A stretch of DNA of 10,714 nucleotides from Lachnoclostridium phytofermentans (lineage in GTDB: Bacteria > Bacillota > Clostridia > Lachnospirales > Lachnospiraceae). The position numbers and the translations under genes were made by a program. The notes under the pieces were generated by a model, which was not told where the DNA came from, did no database searches, and saw only the letters and a program-made list of their open reading frames with translations. The stretch covers positions 1-10,714 of the forward strand of contig DPVV01000339.1 in the NCBI GenBank assembly GCA_003526525.1. The letters are read 5' to 3'. Shown one piece after another: positions 6,392 through 10,714 of the stretch (its first letter is position 1; each line of letters starts with the position of its first letter).

Positions 6392-8239
6392 TTACTTTGC
6401 ATTAACCAACGCTGCTTTTACTGCATCTATAATACCATTTGAAGAATTTGTTGCTCCAGATACAACATCCACATCTGTAGACTGAGTCTTAATAATGGAG
6501 GCAACTATATTCTTTTCTGCTGCTTCATAGATACCAGGTGTTTCTGCATGAGAGGTTAATATTATGGAAATAACGTTGCCGCCTTCTACAGTAACTTCTA
6601 CAGTAATATCACCATTGTTACCTTTTCCAGAACCAGTATAAGTACCGTCTTTATAATTTCCTTCAACTTCAGGTATCACATTACCATCTTGTGTTTCCAC
6701 CTTAATCGTTGGTTCTGTATTACCCCCATTTGCTTGAACGTAAGAATTGGCTGAAGTACCAGAGATACGGCCAAATACAACGATATCTGTTACTGCATTG
6801 CCACCTAAACGGTTAGCCCCATGTACACCACCAGTAACTTCACCTGCAGCAAATAAACCTTCAATTACTTTATCATCTTCTGTTAATACTTGTGCTTCGC
6901 TGTTGATTTTCACACCGCCCATAGTATGGTGAATTGCAGGTACACATTTCGCCGCATAGAATTTTCCAGTTTGTAATGTTTGTTGCATATCACTACGCTC
7001 ATAATCTTTATCAACACCGGATTCAGCGTAGCCAGCATATGTCTTCATTGTCTCTGTAAAGTTTGCTGCATCCATTCCTGTTTTTTCTGCAAGTTCTTCC
7101 AAGGTATCTGCTTCTACTACAATCCCTGAACTAATATACTTTTCAATTGCTGCTAGACTTTCACGAACCTTTTGGTCAAATACCAACCAAACGTACTGAT
7201 CTTTTTGCTCTAAAATAGCAGCTGATACTACATCGCGCGTTTCTAATTCATTAATAAATCTCTTACCTTCTACGTTAACTAAGATAGCACCATTACCACG
7301 TACACCTTCTGTAAACATAGTTTGTGTATCAGGATCAACCGTAGGATGTGTTTGGATTTGTTCAATATCGACTAGACCAGCACCGATATCTATTGCCATC
7401 GTAATACCATCGCCTGTAGCACCAACATGATTTGTGGAATTAAAACCAGATAATTTAGAGTTGTATTTTACAACCATCTCTTGGTTTGCACCGAAACCAC
7501 CAGTTGCGAGTACAACTGCTTTACAGTCAATTACAAATTCACCCTCTGAATTTGTAGCTCGAACTCCAATTACTTTACCAGCTTCATCGACTAAAATTTT
7601 TTCTGCCTTTGTCTCTAATAGTACAGGAATGTTTCTTTCTTCTAATTGCTTATTTAATGTTTTCACAAGCATTGGACCAACTGCACTTGTATCACTTGGT
7701 CTATGAATACGTTTTACACTAGCACCGCCAAACATACCAACAACACTTAAGTCACCACCAATTTCATTGACCCAATCAACCGCTTCTGCTGAATTTTCAA
7801 CGAGAGTTTTTACTAATAAAGGATTGTTTAAATTCTTACCACCAGCCATCGTATCTTGAATAAAAAGTTCGTTAGAATCTTCAATTCCGTCCGCTTCTTG
7901 ATACTTTGTTTCAGAAGCATTTAGACCACCAGTTGCACGAGTTGTATTACCACCTGTTTGTGCCATTTTTTCTAATATAACAACGTTAGTTGCACCGTCC
8001 ATCGAAGCTTGAATTGCAGCACTCATACCTGCTCCGCCAGCACCAATAACAACAATATCCGCTTGTTTGTTAGTAGCTTCATTTGAGTTCTCGGTATCAT
8101 TACTCTGCTCTTGTCCATTTACTTCCACATCATTTGCTGCATTGTTACCATCTGTTTTTGTAGTATTCTTACCACAACCAGTGAACAACATTGAAACGGC
8201 AAGTAAACCACTAATTACAATTGATATTTTTTTTCTCAT
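6392..8239 (-). CDS. Flavinylated lipoprotein fumarate-reductase-type flavoenzyme (FAD + FMN-bind domains)
   Basis: Predicted exported protein of 615 residues. It starts MRKKISIVISGLL and has a lipobox LFTGC, so Cys22 should be lipidated and anchored outside the membrane, followed by an Asn/Glu-rich linker to about 58. Residues 60-498 form an FAD domain with GAGGAG at 66-71 and the flavocytochrome-c/fumarate-reductase signatures: His298 in QTHPT, Glu311 and Arg314 in TEGVRGNGA, Arg335 in ETRD, His438 in HHTMGG and Arg477 in GANRLGG. These are the substrate and proton-path positions of Shewanella fumarate reductase. Residues 528-613 form an FMN_bind domain with DVVSGAT; Thr597 is the likely ApbE flavinylation site. 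No heme motif is present. Fumarate is the likeliest acceptor, but urocanate-like enoates are possible. Start ATG 8239 has AGGAGA six bases upstream; an upstream ATG at 8275 would spoil the signal peptide. The gene stands alone. Confidence 0.88.
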   Translation of the reverse strand: MRKKISIVISGLLAVSMLFTGCGKNTTKTDGNNAANDVEVNGQEQSNDTENSNEATNKQADIVVIGAGGAGMSAAIQASMDGATNVVILEKMAQTGGNTTRATGGLNASETKYQEADGIEDSNELFIQDTMAGGKNLNNPLLVKTLVENSAEAVDWVNEIGGDLSVVGMFGGASVKRIHRPSDTSAVGPMLVKTLNKQLEERNIPVLLETKAEKILVDEAGKVIGVRATNSEGEFVIDCKAVVLATGGFGANQEMVVKYNSKLSGFNSTNHVGATGDGITMAIDIGAGLVDIEQIQTHPTVDPDTQTMFTEGVRGNGAILVNVEGKRFINELETRDVVSAAILEQKDQYVWLVFDQKVRESLAAIEKYISSGIVVEADTLEELAEKTGMDAANFTETMKTYAGYAESGVDKDYERSDMQQTLQTGKFYAAKCVPAIHHTMGGVKINSEAQVLTEDDKVIEGLFAAGEVTGGVHGANRLGGNAVTDIVVFGRISGTSANSYVQANGGNTEPTIKVETQDGNVIPEVEGNYKDGTYTGSGKGNNGDITVEVTVEGGNVISIILTSHAETPGIYEAAEKNIVASIIKTQSTDVDVVSGATNSSNGIIDAVKAALVNAK

Positions 8240-8280
8240 CTGTTTCTCCTTATATTGCAGATAATTAGTTAACATTATTA

Positions 8281-8309
8281 ATTATAATTTGACTTTGTTA
8301 AATTGTAAA
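8281..8309 (-). promoter_or_regulatory. Sigma-A promoter for the flavoprotein gene
   Basis: On the minus strand, TTTACA (8304-8309), 17 bases, TATAAT (8281-8286). The start would be near 8274, about 35 bases before the ATG. The -35 lies within the Rex-like site. Confidence 0.75.
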
Positions 8310-8312
8310 CAA
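8295..8312. promoter_or_regulatory. Rex-like redox operator
   Basis: TTGTTAAATTGTAAACAA matches the clostridial Rex consensus TTGTTAANNNNTTAACAA at 13 of 14 defined positions. It covers the -35 of the flavoprotein promoter and the -35 zone of the divergent plus-strand promoter. Rex represses fermentative and NADH-consuming genes when NADH is low. Repression relieved by high NADH would suit an enzyme that disposes of electrons. No rex gene lies in the window. Confidence 0.6.
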
Positions 8313-8329
8313 ACAGTATTTTCTTTTTT

Positions 8330-8338
8330 TGGTATAAT
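8330..8338 (+). promoter_or_regulatory. Extended -10 promoter pointing away from the flavoprotein gene
   Basis: TGGTATAAT is a perfect extended -10 element (TGN then TATAAT). The -35 region at 8310-8315 is poor (CAAACA), as often tolerated with an extended -10. It precedes a good Shine-Dalgarno and an ATG, but only a tiny frame follows. Confidence 0.5.
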
Positions 8339-8345
8339 ATTCAAT

Positions 8346-8385
8346 CTTAAAGAAGCGGAGGATTTTCTGATGAGGTTAAAATATA
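8346..8385 (+). repeat. Direct repeat copy B, right of the flavoprotein gene
   Basis: Second copy of the 40-base repeat, same orientation as copy A. It contains GCGGAGGA and an ATG at 8370, that is, a ribosome binding site and the first codons of a frame (MRLKY) that both copies share. The two copies bracket the flavoprotein gene about 2.1 kb apart. Confidence 0.6.
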
Positions 8386-8405
8386 CTCTTTATACAAAAA
8401 AATAG
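8370..8405 (+). other. Tiny reading frame with good initiation signals, truncated
   Basis: ATG with GCGGAGG seven to nine bases upstream opens an 11-codon frame (MRLKYTLYTKK). Its TAG stop is formed by the first three bases of the hairpin element at 8403. With that element and one copy of its flanking A-run removed, the frame would be 18 codons. It may be a leader peptide, a gene remnant or a chance frame. Confidence 0.25.
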
Positions 8406-8475
8406 CTCTACATCCAGTAATGGGACATGATTGATAACAATCATACCCCAAGACTTGACATAGAGCCCAAAAAAA
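8395..8475. mobile_element. MITE-like 65-bp hairpin element with duplicated flank
   Basis: The body, 8403-8467, has imperfect ends: GCTCTACATCCAGTAATGGG and, from the other side, GCTCTATGTCAAGTCTTGGG, about 15 of 21 matching. An inner perfect stem ATGATTG-ATAA-CAATCAT makes the whole unit foldable. CAAAAAAA occurs on both sides (8395-8402 and 8468-8475), as an 8-base target duplication would. From memory, the GGCTCTATGTCAAG-type end and 8-base duplication resemble ISL3-family elements. On the minus strand it also ends in a T-run and could act as a second terminator for the gene at 8527. Confidence 0.4.
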
Positions 8476-8521
8476 GAAGCCCCCACCCAAAATCAGTAAA
8501 TCTGAATTTAGTAGTGGGAGC
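8469..8521 (-). terminator. Intrinsic terminator of the rsmD-coaD operon
   Basis: On the minus strand, GCTCCCAC (8514-8521) pairs with GTGGGGGC (8479-8486, one G-U). A further inner stem of AAATTCAG with CTGATTTT lies within, and TTC plus seven T follows. It starts five bases past the stop codon of the last gene. Confidence 0.85.
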
Positions 8522-8526
8522 AATCA

Positions 8527-9195
8527 TTAATCAATATCTTCTAAAAATGTATTCTCATCAAAGTCATAATCACCATCATCATAGTTTTCTTCTGGCTGTT
8601 GCTCCTCTTTTATATATTCTTGTGTAGGAGCCACGAAATCCTGATGTGGAGTGAGTGAATCAACAAGCTCACGTTTGTTATTAATTACAATATCAAGACT
8701 TGTCTTTAATGAACTTACTAAAGTCTCTGATTTTTGACGAGTACTTTCATAAGCATTGGATAAGATTTTCTCAACATCAGAAAGAATCTCGTTGGTGTAT
8801 GCGAGTGCTCCTTCACGAATTTGCTCTGCATCATCATTCGCACTCTTTAAGATTGATTCTGCTTGAGCACTTGCAGAGCTAACCATCTCATTCGCTTGAT
8901 AATAAGCCTGTTGCATAATCTCATTCTCATTAATTAGATTTTTCGCTTTTTCCTTCGCCTCAGCTTGAATCGTTAGTGCCTTTTGCTCTGCGTCTGCAAT
9001 AATTGCATCACGGTTTGCAATAATTTTTTGATAGCGCTTGATTTCATCCGGTGTGCGAAGTCTCAGCTCATCTAACAAATCATATAACTGATCTTTCGGT
9101 ACAATTACCTTCGTCTGAGAAAGTGGCTGCATCTTACAGCTTTCTACAAACTCATATATATCCTCTATCAATTGTTCGATTCTGCTGATACCCAT
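8527..9195 (-). CDS. Coiled-coil protein of unknown function (often annotated ATPase- or DivIVA-like)
   Basis: Predicted soluble protein of 222 residues. I do not assign a function. Residues 1-50 (MGISRIEQLIEDIYEFVESC and a short helical hairpin with VPKDQLYDLLDELR) look like a conserved head. Residues about 50-170 are rich in Ala, Glu, Lys and Gln in heptad-like spacing and should form a long coiled coil (ADAEQKALTIQAEAKEKA). The C-terminus from about 195 is strongly acidic (YDDGDYDFDEN). Similar clostridial proteins are labelled V-type ATPase subunit-like or DivIVA-like, probably on coiled-coil similarity only. ATG 9195 is chosen because AGGAG lies eight bases upstream; the longer start at 9228 would overlap coaD. 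coaD ends one base before this start, so translation is coupled. A terminator follows. Confidence 0.75.
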   Translation of the reverse strand: MGISRIEQLIEDIYEFVESCKMQPLSQTKVIVPKDQLYDLLDELRLRTPDEIKRYQKIIANRDAIIADAEQKALTIQAEAKEKAKNLINENEIMQQAYYQANEMVSSASAQAESILKSANDDAEQIREGALAYTNEILSDVEKILSNAYESTRQKSETLVSSLKTSLDIVINNKRELVDSLTPHQDFVAPTQEYIKEEQQPEENYDDGDYDFDENTFLEDID

Positions 9196-9196
9196 C

Positions 9197-9688
9197 TTAT
9201 TCACTCCTCTTTCCATTGTATTTGTCATAAATCACTTCAATAATACTATTTGGGACAAATTTCGATATGTCACCGCCAAAACTAGCTATCTCCTTTACAA
9301 TACTTGAGCTCAAATAGGAATATTCTACACTCGTTGTAAAGAATACCGTATCAATTTCCTCATCCAATTTGTGATTTGTTTGAGCAATTTGTAATTCGTA
9401 TTCAAAATCAGTAATCGCACGTAAACCACGAATCAAAAATTTAGCACCTAAATCCTTCGCAAAATCTACCGTTAAACCATCAAAAGCCATTACCTTTACA
9501 TTCGGTAAGTCTTTTACTACACATTCTATTAACTTTACTCTTTCCTCTACGGTAAATAATGGAGTTTTGGAACTATTCGCTAATACTCCAATCACTAATT
9601 CATCCATAATTTTCGCAGATCTCTTAATTACATCAAGATGTCCTAATGTAATTGGATCAAAGCTGCCCGGATATATCCCTATTTTCAT
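9197..9688 (-). CDS. coaD: Phosphopantetheine adenylyltransferase
   Basis: Cytoplasmic enzyme of 163 residues, the fourth step of coenzyme A synthesis: ATP plus 4'-phosphopantetheine gives dephospho-CoA and pyrophosphate. The nucleotidyltransferase signature is at the N-terminus ([10 protein letters not shown], residues 8-17, T/HxGH motif). Further family marks are [16 protein letters not shown] (about 87-102) and the ISSS-like motif [12 protein letters not shown] near 122-133. The length is typical. I chose ATG 9688 because GGAGGA lies about six bases upstream; a TTG one codon earlier is less likely. It lies 33 bases after rsmD, its usual partner in Firmicutes and many other bacteria, and its stop is one base from the next ATG. 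The product supplies CoA, which Pta releases from acetyl-CoA. Confidence 0.96.
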   Translation of the reverse strand: MKIGIYPGSFDPITLGHLDVIKRSAKIMDELVIGVLANSSKTPLFTVEERVKLIECVVKDLPNVKVMAFDGLTVDFAKDLGAKFLIRGLRAITDFEYELQIAQTNHKLDEEIDTVFFTTSVEYSYLSSSIVKEIASFGGDISKFVPNSIIEVIYDKYNGKRSE

Positions 9689-9721
9689 CAAATTCCTCCA
9701 AACTATGGGATCGACGGTTCC

Positions 9722-10279
9722 TTAGCCTATGACTTCTATAAAAACATGTTTATTCGTTTTATATTCTTTTTCTCTGTATACGCGAAACCTACTTTTCTCT
9801 AAGTAATCAAATTTCGTTGCCAAAGAGGCCTCTACCACTATTATCGTATCCTCATCTATCATGTTAGATTGCTCTAACATTTGCAAAATTATTTTTTCAT
9901 GACCACAGTCATAAGGTGGATCCATAAAGATAATCTGAAACACCTTACCTGCTACTTCCATCGCCTTTATTGTTGAAATTGCATCTTTTTGAAAGACTTC
10001 AGCTTGTCCTTCCATATGGGTTGCTTTGATATTTGCCTTAATGCAATCAACTGCAGCTTTACTTGTATCAGAAAATACTGCAAAACTTGCTCCTCTACTC
10101 AGAGCTTCTATTCCGATAGCACCGCTTCCGCTAAACAAATCTAAAAAACAACTATCAGCTAAATTTCCCTGAAGAATATTAAATAATGTTTCCTTTATGC
10201 GATCTGTCGTTGGTCTGGTATCTAATCCCTCTGGGGTTTTTAACAATGTTCTTCTAGCTTTTCCAGCGATAACTCTCAT
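9722..10279 (-). CDS. rsmD: 16S rRNA (guanine(966)-N2)-methyltransferase
   Basis: Predicted protein of 185 residues. RsmD uses S-adenosylmethionine to methylate N2 of G966 (E. coli numbering) of 16S rRNA during assembly of the small subunit. The family start MRVIAGKARRTLLKTPEG and the RPTTDRIKETLFNIL segment are clear. The SAM-binding motif I is DLFSGSGAIGIEALSRGA (47-64) and the catalytic DPPY is at 120-123. ATG 10279 has GGAG eight bases upstream. The gene is first in a minus-strand operon with coaD and the coiled-coil gene; spacings of 33 and 1 bases indicate one transcript. A TTGACA promoter is found about 190 bases upstream, giving a long leader. Nothing unusual in the protein. Confidence 0.95.
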   Translation of the reverse strand: MRVIAGKARRTLLKTPEGLDTRPTTDRIKETLFNILQGNLADSCFLDLFSGSGAIGIEALSRGASFAVFSDTSKAAVDCIKANIKATHMEGQAEVFQKDAISTIKAMEVAGKVFQIIFMDPPYDCGHEKIILQMLEQSNMIDEDTIIVVEASLATKFDYLEKSRFRVYREKEYKTNKHVFIEVIG

Positions 10280-10471
10280 ATATTATACTCCAATTTCAGT
10301 TTCTTGTAATTACTTTTTTTAACATTCCGTATGTATTCTTTAATAAAAGAATTTCTTACTAGAAAGTATCTTAGTATATTACACAATGCATTAATCTACA
10401 GGAATTCTTGAATTTTCATCGATACAACATCGAAAAAATCAATTCACTTACTTTATTTTGCATATAATCAT

Positions 10472-10499
10472 ATTGTAGTATATTCTTGCTAAATGTCAA
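10472..10499 (-). promoter_or_regulatory. Sigma-A promoter for the rsmD-coaD operon
   Basis: On the minus strand, TTGACA (10494-10499), 16 bases, TACAAT (10472-10477). Predicted start near 10465, which leaves a leader of roughly 186 bases before the rsmD ATG. Confidence 0.6.
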
Positions 10500-10681
10500 T
10501 CAATTTTTCAACGTTTAGTGCAAACATACCATGTATTTTACCATTATTTCATAAAATTAAAACGATTATAAGAAGTTTACGTTCTTACTGATAATTGTGA
10601 ATATATAGTGCCAATCAACCGAAGAGGAGAATAGAATAATATGCTTTACGAACTGTCCGTGTCTTGAATAAGTACAAAAGG

Positions 10682-10714
10682 AAACAGCAACCGACATTTG
10701 TCGGTTGCTGTTTT
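10682..10714. terminator. Strong terminator hairpin at the right edge
   Basis: A perfect 15-bp inverted repeat, AAACAGCAACCGACA and TGTCGGTTGCTGTTT, with only two central bases (physically a stem of about 13 with a small loop). On the plus strand it runs into T at the window end; on the minus strand it is followed by TTTCCTTTTG. It could end a plus-strand transcript or a minus-strand gene lying to the right, such as recG, which often precedes rsmD. The window does not show which. Confidence 0.8.

Larger units (their letters stand above)
10280..10714. other. 435-bp noncoding region upstream of rsmD
   Basis: Very AT-rich, with no credible long gene on either strand. From left to right it holds the long rsmD leader (10280-10465) with a small TCGAT/ATCGA inverted repeat near 10419-10433, the rsmD promoter (10472-10499), and an unassigned AT-rich stretch. 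Near the right end a GAGGAG and ATG at 10641 open an 8-codon frame (MLYELSVS), and a strong terminator hairpin closes the window. No tRNA or known riboswitch is recognised. Confidence 0.6.

Noticed and set aside
8240..8275. Longer start of the flavoprotein gene at 8275
   Set aside because: It would put 12 polar residues before the lipoprotein signal peptide, overlap the predicted transcription start, and lacks the AGGAGA site seen before 8239.
8427..8627. Plus-strand 66-codon frame with a histidine-rich stretch
   Set aside because: It is antisense to the acidic tail of the coiled-coil gene and to its terminator; the histidines are the reverse reading of Asp codons, and there is no ribosome binding site.
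1..10714. CRISPR arrays, tRNA or rRNA genes, transposase genes, phage genes
   Set aside because: Looked for regularly spaced repeats, tRNA-like cloverleaf ends and transposase motifs; none found apart from the small hairpin element at 8403-8467.

Overview
The window looks like low-GC Firmicutes (Clostridia) chromosome, most probably a Lachnospiraceae related to Lachnoclostridium phytofermentans. The reasons are AT-rich intergenic DNA, strong AGGAGG-type ribosome binding sites, pta-ackA fermentation genes, a sporulation membrane protein (YlbJ), TmcAL in place of the gammaproteobacterial TmcA, and the Firmicutes housekeeping order rsmD-coaD / ylbJ-tmcAL / yceD-rpmF. The species is inferred from memory, not tested.

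Layout: (1) 65-934, minus strand: an yceD(DUF177)-rpmF operon with a full-consensus promoter, coupled translation and a good intrinsic terminator. (2) 1053-3629, minus strand: ackA and pta, the acetate-forming ATP-generating pair. A perfect CcpA cre box lies about 53 bp upstream of the predicted pta start site, the position used for activation in Bacillus; ackA probably also has its own promoter. (3) 3831-6205, plus strand: tmcAL and ylbJ. A terminator-shaped hairpin lies inside the 5' end of the ylbJ reading frame, and a weak sigma-E-like promoter overlaps the tmcAL stop codon. (4) 6206-8526: an apparent accessory insert. It holds one minus-strand gene for a lipoprotein flavoenzyme (FAD fumarate-reductase-type domain plus a C-terminal FMN-binding domain with an SGAT flavinylation motif). 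The gene is bracketed by two 40-bp direct repeats. Its promoter is overlapped by an 18-bp sequence very close to the Rex operator, and a small MITE-like hairpin element lies beyond. (5) 8527-10499, minus strand: an rsmD-coaD-coiled-coil protein operon with its own promoter and terminator. (6) 10500-10714: noncoding, ending in a strong 15-bp hairpin terminator.

How the genes fit together: Pta and AckA convert acetyl-CoA to acetate plus ATP. TmcAL, divergently placed, uses acetate plus ATP to acetylate tRNA-Met. The flavoprotein would be an extracytoplasmic electron sink for the same fermentative cell, and a Rex site would tie it to the NADH/NAD+ ratio. The rest is housekeeping (ribosomal protein L32, rRNA methylation, CoA synthesis) and sporulation. 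The strongest candidate for something not yet described is the 6225-8475 segment: a redox-regulated flavinylated lipoprotein gene between direct repeats, with an orphan promoter-RBS-start codon unit and a tiny element inserted into a terminator T-tract.
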